The notes beneath the pieces were generated by a model. That model was not told the origin of the DNA. It searched no databases and saw only the letters and a program-made list of their open reading frames with translations. Positions 1-11,680 of a stretch of 64,000 nt of DNA are shown one piece after another (within the stretch, counting starts at the first letter, position 1; each line of letters opens with the position of its first letter). The DNA is from Pisaster brevispinus. Its lineage: Eukaryota; Echinodermata; Asteroidea; Forcipulatida; Asteriidae. A program made the position numbers and the translations under genes. The stretch lies in assembly GCA_023634235.1 (NCBI GenBank), contig JAMKCF010000007.1, positions 18,172,592 through 18,236,591 on the forward strand. The letters run 5' to 3'.

Positions 1-802
1 TATTTTTTTGAAGACTGCTCAGCCTGGGATTTCCACGTTAATGCAAACACGCAGCTTTCTCGTTCCCATTGTTTACCTGAAGGTCTTGAATGTTGATTCA
101 AGACCCATTGGGACAAGCTTGAAAGATGGCTGTTCCACACTATCATTCAAAACTATCCTATATTAGGTTATACATGTTTTCTTTCTCATTTCTAGTGCTT
201 CATATTTTTTGTAAAGCTGATCTCAAAGCAATAATTTAAAAAACCCTTCTATGTTTTGGGAAACAGGAAGTGTGGAAATGAGAGCTAATTGATATCACAA
301 GTTTGAAAATTTGCACAGCTGGCTTGTACATATTAAAAATGAACCACATGATCAGAGCCAGACCAGTCAGAATTTGTTAAATGTACATGTATTAAAAAGG
401 GTTGTTATGAAGTTTGCAATATTTGTGATATCTTGATTTAAAAAGTATGATTGTGCAAAATAACTTTGTTAATAATAACCAAAAGCTGCCATGTGGAACC
501 ATCATGAAACACATCATCAGTATTTATTAGAGAGTACCAGTTACAATAAATACCTCAAGAATTGGAAGGAAAAGAAATATTAGTGTTTTCCAACCTAGTT
601 TTAGCAAACTCTTTGCACAGTGTCGAACTTGGAATTTAGAAGTATCATGTAAACATTTTTATGAGAGTTGTGGAGGTTCTGGAAAGAGCAGATGTAAGAC
701 AACTGAACACCATGAACTTTACCTTCAGATGGTCAGAACATACACACATTGATTACCTCAGCATCTTTTCAATAATAAGTAAATGACTGTTATCTTTTTC
801 AG
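1..802 (+). other. Upstream intron sequence of the SENP6/7-like gene
   Basis: AT-rich sequence with no recognisable exon. It ends in a pyrimidine-rich acceptor (TTTTTCAG at 795-802) just before the first exon seen. Earlier exons of the protease, including the large N-terminal region that SENP6/7 proteins have, must lie left of the window. Confidence 0.6.
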
Positions 803-1024
803 ATACCTTGTCAACCAAGTCCTGAGTGAAACTGATCGCCAAAAAACCTTTGTGTTTAGCTCGTTCTTCTATGGGCGTTTAATGCGGCGTGAGTATAGTC
901 GTGACAAATCATCAAGAGATGCTGTGCTTTCTCGAATGGAGAAGCGGCATCATAAAGTGTGTACATGGACAAGAAATGTGGACATCTTTGAGAAGGATTT
1001 CATCATTATACCCATCAATGAACA
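803..1024 (+). CDS. SENP6/7-like: SENP6/7-like exon a: start of Ulp1 catalytic core
   Basis: Acceptor AG at 801-802, donor GTAAGT at 1025. The exon enters with the last base of a split codon and leaves with two bases (CA), which the first T of the next exon completes to a His codon. It encodes the FFYGRLM and WTRNVDIF blocks typical of SENP6/7. Confidence 0.9.
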
Positions 1025-4000
1025 GTAAGTGCACTAGCCATGGGAAACTTTGACTTTGGTGTAATTAATGTGAGGCATTGTTTCCTGGGTGAGCGGTGTC
1101 ATCTAGAAGTCCAGTGTTGCTGATTTGTGAAAAAAAGCAGTATTTGACAACCAAGCCCGACACCATTTAATGTACAAGCTATACATGTCAGTAAGATGAA
1201 ATGAGTTGCTTCTTACAGACACTATTTAAATTCTAGAGCTGCGCCATACCCTTTCTGACTAGGCTTCTGTGTCTGTGTACAGCACACGGGAAGAGTCTTA
1301 CTAGGGCTTAGTTAAGCATTTAATATGGTCATTGGTCTGATGTGATGTAAATAGTTAGATGCATTTATGATTACCCCCTGGCATATACATGTATGTACAT
1401 GTAGGCAAAAATAAAGTGACAAAAGTTTGTATAGTTATGAGGCTTATACTCAAGAAGTAATCTTAATGTATTGGAAACCAATAGTGAATACTGTACCAAG
1501 AGACTTTCCATGTGGGATAATTTGCCTACATGTACATGTATGTATCTAATACATTCATATTAAGAGTTTGCTACCAGGCTATGTGTTACATGAATGTTAC
1601 TCAGTAGCTAGGTTACTTTGCACATGTGTTCTTGAGCGAGATACTACATGTACTATAAAATAATTGTTTCATCCTTCAGATTGGACATGAAGCAGTTGGT
1701 CTTGTGTCCTAGGATTGGTAAAAAAAAACACTTATTGTGGAAGAGTAGGGGTTAAGGACAGTGTTTCTGGTTCTCATAGCAAACACTTATGTTAACAGGC
1801 GAGCTACACTGATTAAGTTCACTTATGAGGCATCCTTGGTTTCAGTACTAGAACTATAATTGTAATAATCAAAATGATACACCCTTGCTTTGATTGTTAA
1901 CCTTGATTCAGCAGATCATTTGCAGATAGGGCAAAAGTTTGTTCTGTGATGATATATACATGTTTACTGCAAGTAGCTCTCCTTAACTGAAAACTGTCAG
2001 TGTCAGCAATTCCTAAATTGACTGCTAGCAGCTGCCTGAGTTTTCTGTAGCACTCCAGCAAACCCTGAGCTAAGAATAATTGAGTCCCCATCTCAGTGAT
2101 GGACACATTAGTTGAGCTTACTTGGACTCAAGATGAGTGAAATTTGATAAATAAAATACCGTTGGATTTCAGTTCCCATTGGTACGTGGCAATAATTTGC
2201 TACCCTGGTCTTGTTGCTGATGATGACTTTTCGAAGGAATGCAAAAGATCTTCCCCTCAGAATTCTCCAGAAGCTACTACATCCGGTATATCAGGTAGGC
2301 ATCATTGCCAAATCATATCAAACTGGGCATTGTTCAAATACAAAATTTTAATTAACTTATGCACTTCTGTATGATTTAACTTGGAATCACAAGGTGCCCA
2401 AAATTTCATTCCCTTTTAGGAACAATTTATTTGTCCATATTCATAATCCTGATAATAGGTAGGAACTTCTAGGTGAGATGTGATTATGCTATTATGTAGC
2501 ACTATGGATGTATGGTATAGGAATAGTAAAGATATATTAACTTGGTTTGATACCATGCAGCTTGTTGCTGAGGCATAATTCAAATTTATAATTAGAATTT
2601 CCACTTGGTTTCAACAAATAAAACATCTGGTTTTGAAAAATATGTGGATGAATGCTTATTTCAGCATACTTGAATTTTGACCTTTTGGTGGACACATTTT
2701 TCATGTTATTTTGAAACATCCCAATTATAACTTTTCTTAAACTCTAATTTTTTGTTTTAAAAGATTCTTCAGAGCAAAGCACACAAGAGAGAATTGACAT
2801 ACAAGGACAAGGTGTTGGTGATACGGGAGTGGATAACTCTGTAACTAGCACTTGCTCAGAAATCACTAGCTCATCTTCACCATTTTGTTTTAGTCAAAAA
2901 GAAACCCAGAATGAGGAGGAGCCAATGGAAGTAGATAACAATCATGGTAACACAGTTATCACAAATGTGGTCACAGATTTATCTAAAAACTGTTCAGCTG
3001 GAAACTGTAACCACAAACAAGAAACAAGATGTGAAGTTAAACATCAACTTGATTCTTCGGTAGGCGCTGACGATCTCCTTTACTCACAATATCAAAAGGT
3101 CCACTGCAAGAGGTGAGTAACTGTTTGCATTTGACTTTAATTGATGTTTGTGTGAGGACATTTTGAAACCTGGTAGTTTTATGTTTGATTACTGGTAGGC
3201 TTTTCAAACTGTGTGTCCCACAGGTTGAAAGTTGTACCTTTGAAACCAAAAGAAATCCAGACTGTCTTCACTCTTCTCATTTTTGCACCAATGTATGATG
3301 TTTGTGTGTGTTGTTTTTTTTCACACTGGCTGTCAGCTGTGATTGTATATAGGTTTCTTATACCCTTTTTCTGTCCTAGCTATAGCTAATATAGCATAAT
3401 AGTCCTAGCTAATATGCATAATATATAGGAAATATCCTAGAATAGTTCAACTGGTAAACAGAGATTTTGAACTTAAAGATCATGTAAATAATACTTGAAC
3501 ATTAAAAAATGAATAAACTGGTATGGTTGTGTTACATACATGACATACGTGAACATGGTATCACTTTTCATTGTTGTCCCGTGTCAAGCGTAAACATTTA
3601 TAAACTTTGACATTACCCAAGAACCCTTAGTGATTTACTGAGAAATCTCAAGTTTCTCATTTTAAACTTGGTAATTATTTATGACTAATAACAGTGCGTG
3701 ATTATTTCCAACAGACCCTGCATTCTAATATTTGATTCATTAGGAGGTCCAAGTAGGAGGAATGTCATTCAGAATCTCAGAGAGTAAGTACAGGCTGCCA
3801 TGAATAGGATTATTTTATTGATCTTAGGCACTACTCGTAGTTCTGTTCATATGGCACTAACATTGATTCAGTAAGCGGAATACTAAGGGACTTGATCACA
3901 ATTAAAATTGGAACGAGATTAATGAAGCACTCGTCCCTTCACATGACTGGGGCAATATTTACATTAGATTTTGATTATTGAGAAGAGTAATGTCCTGTAT

Positions 4001-5067
4001 TTAAAACAAATATGTACAACTATTTGGGGAGTATAAAGAAACTGAATTGAACAAGACAAAGCTCATTATAGCCATCACTACTTGTTAGACTGTTACTTAA
4101 TAAACAAAGTTGTTCAGACATTTAACAGCAAAAACTTAAATTTGATCATCAATTTGTTACAGATATCTGACAGTCGAATGGCAAACAAAAAAGAACAGTA
4201 AATGTGTATTCGATGCTAAAACAATCAAAGGCTGCCAACCCAAAGTGCCTCAGCAAAATAACTTCAGCGACTGTGGGATATTTCTTCTGCAATATGTACA
4301 AATGTTCTTTCAGGTAAGCACACTTGTAAGCTCCAAACTGTTCCCAAATTTCAATAATCAAATGCCTGAAAATTCTCAGACGTAAGAAAGAAATCAAAAG
4401 CATGTGATGGCTCCTTAAAAAAACACAGATCTCGGGTCTCAAGGCAATCTCTGATCTCTAAAACAATTGGCTTCATAAAATGCGTAACAAAGCAATGAAG
4501 CTGGGCCTCCAGCCTTATGGGAGTAGTCAGGGGAAACAACAAATACTTTTCTTCTTCTTTTCTTCTTCTTTTTTGTTTGTTTTGTTTAATCACCTAAATC
4601 CATGCTAACCTAACGAGGCTTGATAGTATTTTAAAAGGATGTAACTTGAAATAGTAGAATAACCATAATTCAGCATGACAACTGGCCAGGTGGTCCTAAA
4701 AGCATGATTTCCCACAATCGGGTGCTTGATAATGCTTTACAGTATATGTTTTTCCACAGGGCTTTATATTTTAGGGTCATGACCTTATTCAACATATAAA
4801 TTACCCTCTTTCTATTTTCATTACCTATATTAAGCATCACTATATATTCTACACATCAAAATTAAAAAGTTCACAAAATTTTTCATTTTTCATTTTTACT
4901 CTCAATGCGATTTGTCTTGTTTCGTACAGAAGCCCATTAATAATTTGTCTATACCAATCAAGGGTTTAGACAGATGGTTCCAAGATGCCACCGTGAGTAG
5001 GAAGCGCAGTGAAATTCAGTGCTTGATACATGAACTCAAGAAACATCAGGATGCTAAAAAAAGGTGA
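803..5067 (+). CDS. SENP6/7-like: SENP6/SENP7-like SUMO-specific cysteine protease, C-terminal catalytic part (six exons)
   Basis: Ulp1-family (C48) deSUMOylase; SENP6/7 members trim poly-SUMO chains, mainly in the nucleus. Exons 803-1024, 2173-2294, 2764-3112, 3715-3783, 4163-4313 and 4930-5067 join in phase through GT-AG introns and encode about 349 residues to a TGA stop. Exon 1 has the core FSSFFYGRLM and the KVCTWTRNVDIFEKDF block. The catalytic His is in SHWYVAIICYPGL (exon 2), the Asp in ILIFDSLGG (exon 4), and the oxyanion Gln and nucleophile Cys in PQQNNFSDCGIFLLQY (exon 5). Exon 3 inserts about 115 Ser/Asn/Glu-rich residues between the His and Asp blocks; such catalytic-domain insertions are a SENP6/7 hallmark. 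The catalytic set is intact, so this looks functional. The 5' exons are outside the window. SENP6 and SENP7 cannot be told apart here. Confidence 0.93.
1621..1745 (+). repeat. Degraded tRNA-derived SINE body in intron
   Basis: TGTTCTTGAGCGAGATACTA followed by ATTGTTTCATCCTTCAGATTG aligns, with substitutions, to the post-tRNA part of the better copy at 14196-14561 (TGTCCTTAAGCAAGACACTT, then ATTGTTTCGTCCTTCGGATG). The tRNA head and tail are not evident here. An old SINE insertion is inferred. Confidence 0.5.
2173..2294 (+). CDS. SENP6/7-like: SENP6/7-like exon b: catalytic His block
   Basis: Acceptor TTTCAG at 2167-2172, donor GTAGGC at 2295. Encodes SHWYVAIICYPGL, the family His motif, then a Ser/Asp/Lys-rich stretch. 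One base is carried into the next exon, forming an Asp codon there. Confidence 0.9.
2764..3112 (+). CDS. SENP6/7-like: SENP6/7-like exon c: low-complexity catalytic-domain insertion
   Basis: Acceptor AAAAG at 2759-2763, donor GTGAGT at 3113. About 115 residues rich in Ser, Asn, Glu, Thr and Cys, including NEEEPMEVDNNH and VITNVVTDLS; the latter loosely resembles a SUMO-interacting motif next to an acidic tract. Its place between the His and Asp blocks matches the variable insertion of SENP6/7. It ends in a KVHCKR segment that leads into the Asp block. Confidence 0.85.
3715..3783 (+). CDS. SENP6/7-like: SENP6/7-like exon d: catalytic Asp block
   Basis: Acceptor AACAG at 3710-3714, donor GTAAGT at 3784. 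Encodes RPCILIFDSLGGPSRRNVIQ, containing the catalytic Asp in FDSL. Two bases are carried into exon e. Confidence 0.92.
4163..4313 (+). CDS. SENP6/7-like: SENP6/7-like exon e: catalytic Cys block
   Basis: Acceptor TTACAG at 4157-4162, donor GTAAGC at 4314. Encodes EYLTVEW, then KVPQQNNFSDCGIFLLQY: the Gln five residues before the Cys and the SDCG nucleophile motif are both present, so the active site is intact. Confidence 0.94.
4930..5067 (+). CDS. SENP6/7-like: SENP6/7-like exon f: C-terminus and stop
   Basis: Acceptor GTACAG at 4924-4929. 45 codons and a TGA at 5065-5067. Encodes the final helix region (GLDRWFQDATVSRKRSEIQ, then LIHELKKHQ), matching the usual SENP6/7 tail with its RxxIxxLIxxLxxxQ pattern. 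Confidence 0.9.
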   Translation, partial: KPINNLSIPIKGLDRWFQDATVSRKRSEIQCLIHELKKHQDAKKR

Positions 5068-6100
5068 CCTCATATAGGTGTTCTATTTATATACTGTAGT
5101 ATGCTTTTAATATTTAAATACTTGTTCATACAGAACTGGGGCAACATATCATGAGTTCTGAGGCAGACAAAGTTCTTAAACAAGATTTATATAAAAACCA
5201 CTATTTAAAAACTATTGCATGTTGTATTTTGATTGTTTCATGCAAAGAAACACTTTCTCTGTACTAAGCAAATGTGTTTACCTACCCCTCTATCACTCAT
5301 AAAAAGTGTCCAAGCAAATGCTTTTTAAGGCTGTCCTTAATTCAGGTTTTATGTAATGTCCACCTTGGAGGAAGGCAACCAACAAACTACTTGTAGAAAC
5401 AGTCAACTTTGGTACACTAGATGGAACCACTTTCCTTGTATCATCTTTACCTTGTCTTAAACCACAGCAGAATGATGCACATTTGTGAATATAGACATAC
5501 ATGGGAGGGATATGACTGTACAGCTGTCCAGAAGCACACTTCAACATTTTTTTGATTAAATTAAGTTTGTACACAAATATGCTACTAATTACAATTTACA
5601 TTTTACAACTTTTTTCAACTTTTGTTTGTTTTCATTTGTGCAATGGTTTTGTGCATAGGTGGGCTAGTATTAAAAGTGTCGGATAACATGTTAACACTTA
5701 CAGTGTTTCTGGTTGCTCTACGGCGGATGGATTTTAACACCCAGAACCACTTAGGAGTGCCCTTAATTTGTTGCTCTTAGTCGGACGGTTGACGCGAATA
5801 TCCACTCAGACATTCCACTCGGTAGCCTGCACAGACATGCACCTGCCGTGCTATGCTTCATTTCACCTGCACAAAGAGGGACAGAAGGTACTGGAAATCA
5901 TGCTTGACTATCCCTTTGCCCTGTCTAGACCTTTGGTTGTTTTTTTAGTTTTTTTAACACAAATGTGGTATACAAAAATGGGCAGGGTGCCGCCATTGTT
6001 TGATACAAATATAACCAGGTTTGAGGATTGGTATTACCTCCCCTAGGTAGTGGAAGTTGAAAACTTGTTTGTCAACTTCTAATGTTTACTTTCCACACAA

Positions 6101-6106
6101 AATAAA
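6101..6106 (+). terminator. Candidate poly(A) signal of the SENP6/7-like gene
   Basis: AATAAA is the first clear + strand hexamer found after the stop codon. A GT-rich stretch (TTGTGTGTGCC) begins about 20 bases later, as expected of a cleavage/polyadenylation region. It would give a 3' UTR of about 1 kb. Confidence 0.4.
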
Positions 6107-6178
6107 CCATGTTTATGTTTAAACACTTGTGTGTGCCTCCATCTTTACCTAGGGCTATGTTTGCGTGTGTGTTCTATA

Positions 6179-6212
6179 CATTGATCTCCATCAATATTGA
6201 TGGAGATCAATG
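6179..6212. repeat. Perfect 34-bp palindrome
   Basis: A perfect inverted repeat with no loop, centred on AATATT, with arms starting CATTGATCTCC. It could form a cruciform or be a homodimer binding site. Nothing nearby suggests a role. Confidence 0.8.
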
Positions 6213-9200
6213 ATACTGCACATGTGTGACAGTTCCATGATGCGTAGTTGCACATGTTAACATATGCATTATTACATATCTCATATGCATAAATATACAT
6301 ATGCGCGCTTGGTAAACAGCAAAACAGCATATGGCGCGTGATGGTGAATGGACCAGTGGGAACTCGGCTCTCAATCTTGTTGCTTTGTTTTGTTTTTGTT
6401 ACATTCATTTTTGATGTCCCTCTCATCATTTAGAACAAAAGAATCAATAGGCCTACTAGACACCAGGGAAATTGACATTTAATAAGGGTGCAAATAATAC
6501 CTTTGTGGATACTTATCTAGGTTGAGTGTTACACCTTTGTACATCATTGTGAAAAGTTTCTTGGCTAGGCCACAAACTAAAAATGTATGTCCTGAATGTT
6601 GGCCATGCAGGAGAATCAATGTATTGTATACTGTGAACCAGGCACCAGTATGCAAAGTGCTAACAATCCTGCTGGGCTAGCAGGACCAGGGGCTAACTGT
6701 ACTGAAATGAAAAGGGTTAAAAATACTTAACATTTGTTGATTAATAACCTGATCTTCCAAAGTACCAATCCATGCATCTAATTTATGCTCACCATTCATG
6801 AATAGATATCAAGTTATAAATCTTTTCTTATTAATTTCCAGTGACTGGTTAACCATGCAGTGTCAGGGTTGTTATAAGTAAATTTTTATCTCTGTTAAAT
6901 CGAGAGTAATAAAGTCAAATAAAGTGAATTTTGTATGCTTGATTTTGTTCATATATTGAATCATAAGGTGTTCAAGCTTCAATCGAACACCTCTTGTTTT
7001 GTTGAAATCCCTAAAAACATGGTAATTGACTGATGGAAATTGACATGCAGTGAATAGCTTATGGCATGCATTATATGTGTGTACCATTGGGCAAGCAGAC
7101 TCCATGTGGCTGTGTGGCACTTGTGCACCCATCCCCATTGACCATACGTTGTATAGTGGTCTCCTTTCAATCTGCATGCAGGACTGCAGCCAACTTTCTG
7201 TTTATGACTAAACATTTGGAAAAGGCTGTTGTCTAAAAACAATAGTTCCATCTGTACCACAGGTGCATTGTTAACCTCTGTTCTGCCACAAGTCATCAAT
7301 ACACGCTTTCTCCCAGCTGTAATTGGCATCAATCATGGCTGGAGAAAGCTTTGACCTATATGTATCAACTTTGAGAAACCTTAGAAGGCTGTTTGTTCAA
7401 CCATGAGAGAAGAACAACCATGGAGATATGGTGCAAGTCACACCTGGAGAACCAATAGAATCCTGTCAACATTTGCATATTTACCATTAAGTCTCAGAAT
7501 CTGTCTCTTTAACTTTACAAAATAAGAAGGCTTATACAAGGGATTGATTCAAAACTGGATGAAATGCCACATGAAAACTAAAAATAACTTGATGTTAACT
7601 GTGCAAAATGCCATGGTACTGTTATCAACTGTCTATTTGCATACACAATATGTTTACAACGCCCCCCCCCCCAAGGAAAAAAAAATTGAAACATTTCAAA
7701 TTCCTCTGAATTTACCTTGGTTGATCCTTTGACTTAGAAATCATCCTTTGACTTTGAAATGTTGCTCTGGCTATTTACTTTGCATATATCTAGTTTGCAT
7801 AGAATAGTTTGCATAGAATATCTTATTCCTGGACTTGCCTGGACCAGTGTTACATAACCTAAAACATATAAATACCTGTGATAAGAGAACAAGGGAATGA
7901 ATAAACGTCTACACTGCAGTAAGCCTAACAAATGTCAACCTCAAAGGAACTGATAAGATGCACATTGCTATGTAGAAAACTATACAACCAGAAGTCGGCA
8001 ATTTTGTGACGCCTTACATGCACCAACGATGACATGTCTCCTCTAATCACAAGGATTTAGGGTTCACCCGAATCCCTCATTATGTGCCACCTCTTCCAGC
8101 GAATTCTGAAAGGGGTGTCTGCGTTTGAGTTGTTCTTTCCTTGCCGATACAGCACTTTTAGGGTGAAGATGTCACGTAAACGTTTGTTGTATCTAGATCT
8201 GCACTGCTGTAGCCTTTAGTCAAGGCGCACGCGGCACCCCTACATATCACGCACGAACAAAGACCAGCGCCTTTAATACCAACTCGTTTTGGGGTTTTTT
8301 ACTTACTTTTTGCAACCAAGTTTGGTAGGAGAAATGATATGCATAATGCATTACTCGCTTTGATGATGGCAAATAAAGACACAGTTACTTGCATGCCGTG
8401 GCATGAACGTTTGATTGGATGCAAATTATTAGCAAAATGTCGACCGTAAGTGCCCACTGTCCTCACCGGTAACGACGACAAATTGTTTCAGCTAAGCATT
8501 AGCATTGCTGCTCAACAAATGAATATTTCCAGTGAATTTAAGCCACAGTAGTATCTATGCTGTAATAAGTGTATTGGAACGTAAATATTTTATTTATTTG
8601 TAGACACGGCCGTCCGAGTTTTTCAATCACGGACACGACGATTCCTACCTCACAAAATGCATGATCATGCCTAAAGCCTTGGTCCCAACCCGCCATACTT
8701 ACAAGTGCGTGCTGTCTACTTGCAAACACGTGGGCAAAATTTGGGGATCCGTACGTGATGAGTACCGCCTCAGTACGGATTTGGGAGCACGCAGACACGC
8801 CGTAGCACTTTTAGTGCACGAGGAACTTTCGCTGCGTTCGGGCTAAGGATTCACCCCCACGTTTTCAGAAAAACGTTCCGTGGCGGCCGTGGCCTCCCCA
8901 AAAAACGTACGGACTAAAAACACGCACGGTGGGTTGTGACCGGGGCTTAAAGGAAACATGCACAGCCAGGCCCATGTTGCGTTTTGTCATGATTTGTCAG
9001 ACTTGTCATTTTCCGTTGCCAGACTCTATGTCTCTCAATAGTCTCTTTTATAATACTGTGCCCAAATCGTCCTATTTTATGTTATCGATTGTCAAATTTT
9101 AGCCAGACAGTGTTACCTATCTAAATATAGAAGAGTCTAACATCTAGCTGACGGTGATTGATTGAAAAAAAGTGTATATATAAATATTTCATGATCATGA

Positions 9201-9339
9201 ATAACTGATTAGCTAAACGAGTTGGTAAAGACGCTTCGCGGCTTAGCCGCTCGCGCTGGTCCTTTTTTCGTGTCTGGCATCTGGGGCCAACCAAGGGCCT
9301 GTTGAAACTTCAATCCTACTGGAAAGACTGAGATTGTTC

Positions 9340-9690
9340 CAGAACAGAGGCAGAACAGTAGTGTAACCGAAGGGGTTGAAAATGTTGGAAAATTTCCGTT
9401 TCATCTACACACTAATATCTAAGTACATGGTAAGTTTCAAGTCTGAACCTTTGTGTGTTAATGAGATATGACAATTTGAATTATAAAATTTCAACTTCCG
9501 GATTCGACCGGAAGTAAAGGTCACATGGGGTCACATGTTTTATAAGATTTTGAAAAGAGTTCAATAGATTTCATATGATGCAGTTAATACTTTGTGTTTA
9601 ACAACTATAGTTCTCAAGGTACTTTGGTATGTTGTTGTGTAGATACAAAGCCCTGAAAACGTCATCATGACATGACCTTAAAACAATTGA
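9340..9690 (+). repeat. Diverged non-coding repeat, copy 1 (left part)
   Basis: Shares with 12575-12860 an ordered string of motifs: TTTCATCTACACA, AAGTCTGAACC, GTTAATGAGATATG, GATTCGACCGGAAGTAAAGG, CACATGTT, TTTCATATGATGCA and AAAGCC(C/T)TGAAA. The alignment stops near 9690 where a Penelope-like insertion begins and resumes near 10740 (GTGGTAATATAAC, then TATGCATAGACGACCTT). Non-coding; class unknown. Confidence 0.65.
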
Positions 9691-9959
9691 ATGTAAGGTC
9701 CCTTATTCGGTTTGCGGTAACACCATGTGTATATCTAGTAGCTGTGTGTAGATTTGTTCTATGGGGAACTAGGTCTTGCTATTTATTCTACTGCCGCGTA
9801 GTAGATTTTGGAATTCGGGAGACTACTTCGGGAGACTACTTAGTTTTGAAAAGAGCTGTCCAGCTTATTAACTACTACTTGGTGGGCGGAAGGTAGGAAA
9901 TCGGCCAGTACTACTACTTTCGCTTAGTGGATCGCGGGGACTTCTTGTTAATAACTTCA

Positions 9960-10735
9960 CTGTCGCGGAAAGAGTTCTAAAATATTGGCCTCAACGTTTC
10001 GACTAGCTTTCTCTATTCATCGTCAGGATGAGCCTGATTCGAGCCTGATCCCGGTCTAGGTCCGTGGAGTGTTTGACAAAGGCAGATTTGTCATAAACCC
10101 CTCTGCGGCCCTGGGCCTTGTGTTCCTCCAGCCCAGTGCTAAGGTCTATATCAGTCCTGCCAATGTACATTTTACTACATGAGTAAGGAATTCGGTAAAC
10201 TGCTTGACTGCTGGATCCATGATTGTCTTTGTGGGTGTGCAGCTTCGTTTCCAACTTATTGGAGTTCGATAGTAGACCTTGATAGCCGCTCCCTGGGGAT
10301 ACGTTGAATTTTATGTGAAAGTAAGACCAATGTATTACGGAAGGACCGCACTGGGCATATCTTCGAAGTTTGCGGACCGTTCGGAGCGGAACCCTCGTTT
10401 AATCGGCATATTCCCATTCTGTTTAAGCACTGTGTTAAGGTGCTCCAGTTCATTTGGTAAATGTTCATTGTCATAAATCACGTGTGCTCGAAGTAGGGTG
10501 CGGTTCACTGCCGGGCTTTCACACAGAAGGATGAAATGACCGAGCATTAAGATAGCAGTCTGTATGAGTCGGTTTCCTGTACACGGAGTGTGCAAGAGAA
10601 CCATCAGCTCTCTTGGAAATGAGAACATCAAGGAAAGGTAATGAATCGGATGTCTCTGTTTCCTTGGTGAACTGAATGTCTGGATGTTGCCGGTTAAGGT
10701 GACTAAGGAAGTCATCACCCTTGTAATTGTTCTAT
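9960..10735 (-). mobile_element. Penelope-like element relic: end of RT plus GIY-YIG endonuclease
   Basis: Reading leftward from 10735, frames carry reverse-transcriptase C-terminal sequence ([31 protein letters not shown] motif, broken by frameshifts), then a GIY-YIG nuclease-like segment at 10254-10003 with AVYRIPYSCSKMYIGRTD and LEEHK. RT followed by GIY-YIG is the Penelope-like arrangement. The sequence that follows (CAACGTTTCGACTAG, then CTATTCATCGTCAGG) resembles the 3' region of such elements. Frameshifts and stops show it is dead, and the 5' part is missing. It interrupts the repeat at 9340-10980. Confidence 0.8.
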
Positions 10736-11055
10736 ATACACAAATCTTGTAAAATTAATCTTTGTGGTAATATAACAAAACAATTGATAAAATCATGAAG
10801 ACATCACTTATTTTATGCATATTTTATGCATAGACGACCTTCCACTAAGCATGGTGCAAAAATAATTTGATTGTAGGTTGTTTTACTCTTAAGATGTGTG
10901 ATAAGTAAAAGGGGCCTAATGGTCGAAATTTGAAAATTGTTAAAAATCACATTAAGACATTGAAATGACGTCACTTCAAATTTATGCAGTAAACACCACT
11001 GTCTGCCAACAAACCAAGCTTAAATTGATCTAACGTGTAGTTCAATGGATTGACT
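10736..11055 (+). repeat. Diverged non-coding repeat, copy 1 (right part)
   Basis: Continues the alignment with copy 2 (12980-13130): TTTGTGGTAATATAAC, then ATGCATA(G/A)ACGACCTT, GTGCA(A)AAA, TTTGATTGTAG and AATGGTC. It runs up to the hAT-type MITE at 11063. Confidence 0.6.
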
Positions 11056-11062
11056 TCAAAAA

Positions 11063-11680
11063 CAGTGTTGCCACTCTGGACAAAAAAATCCCAAGATGAC
11101 CACCTGAAATTTACCAAGACTTCCCAAGCATACAAAAATTCATAAAAAACCTATAATCACAGTAAATTACATAAGTTCGTCAAAAGAAATCAATGATACA
11201 ATATTAAAAACATCACAAAAGGTGCAAACATTTCATTTTTGAGTGTTGGTTCTTGTGCATACAAAAGTACAATGAATATCTTTTTTGCGCATGCGCAAAT
11301 TACGACGTGAACAGCACGTTGCATACTTTACGTGCACAAAGCCGTGTACATGTACATTGTACATGTACATACGTGTAAAAGACATGCACAAGCGCTTGAA
11401 GCCACGCAAGCGCGCTGTTTACTATTTGGCTACATGCATAATAGTGCGTGCACCGTAGTATGGAGTGCCTCATTTGAAAATAATGCATTTTTAAAAAATC
11501 GTTATCTTAATAAAAAAACAATAATAAAATCTAGCTTAAAAACAATAATTGTGACCCACCATGACATGCATGAGCGATAATTCCCAAGATTTTGCCATTT
11601 TATTTTTTTTTCCCCAAGTTCCCAAGATCATTATTAATTTCCCAAAATCTTGGGTAAATGCCTGAGCAGTGGCAACGGTG
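11063..11680. mobile_element. hAT-type non-autonomous element (MITE), 618 bp
   Basis: Terminal inverted repeats CAGTGTTGCCACT at the left and AGTGGCAACGGTG at the right are flanked by an exact 8-bp duplication, TTCAAAAA, at 11055-11062 and 11681-11688. An 8-bp duplication and CAGTGTTGCC-like ends are hAT hallmarks. Subterminal CCCAAGAT motifs occur in inverted orientation on both sides. No transposase ORF, so movement in trans is inferred. Confidence 0.85.

Larger units (their letters stand above)
5068..9330. other. Intergenic region downstream of the SENP6/7-like gene
   Basis: The first part should be 3' UTR. No ORF here has recognisable domains, exon-like flanks or sequence character; the longest open frames are short and match nothing I know. 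Local items are a possible poly(A) signal at 6101, a 34-bp palindrome at 6179 and a C-run near 7661. A more GC-rich patch at about 8590-8950 has no assignable function. Confidence 0.55.

Noticed and set aside
6872..7332. Two overlapping - strand frames of 101 and 117 codons
   Set aside because: Low-complexity composition, no domain, no splice-site support, and they overlap each other.
8538..8846. Opposing open frames in a GC-richer patch
   Set aside because: They overlap on opposite strands, are short, and match no family; GC-rich sequence has fewer stops by chance.
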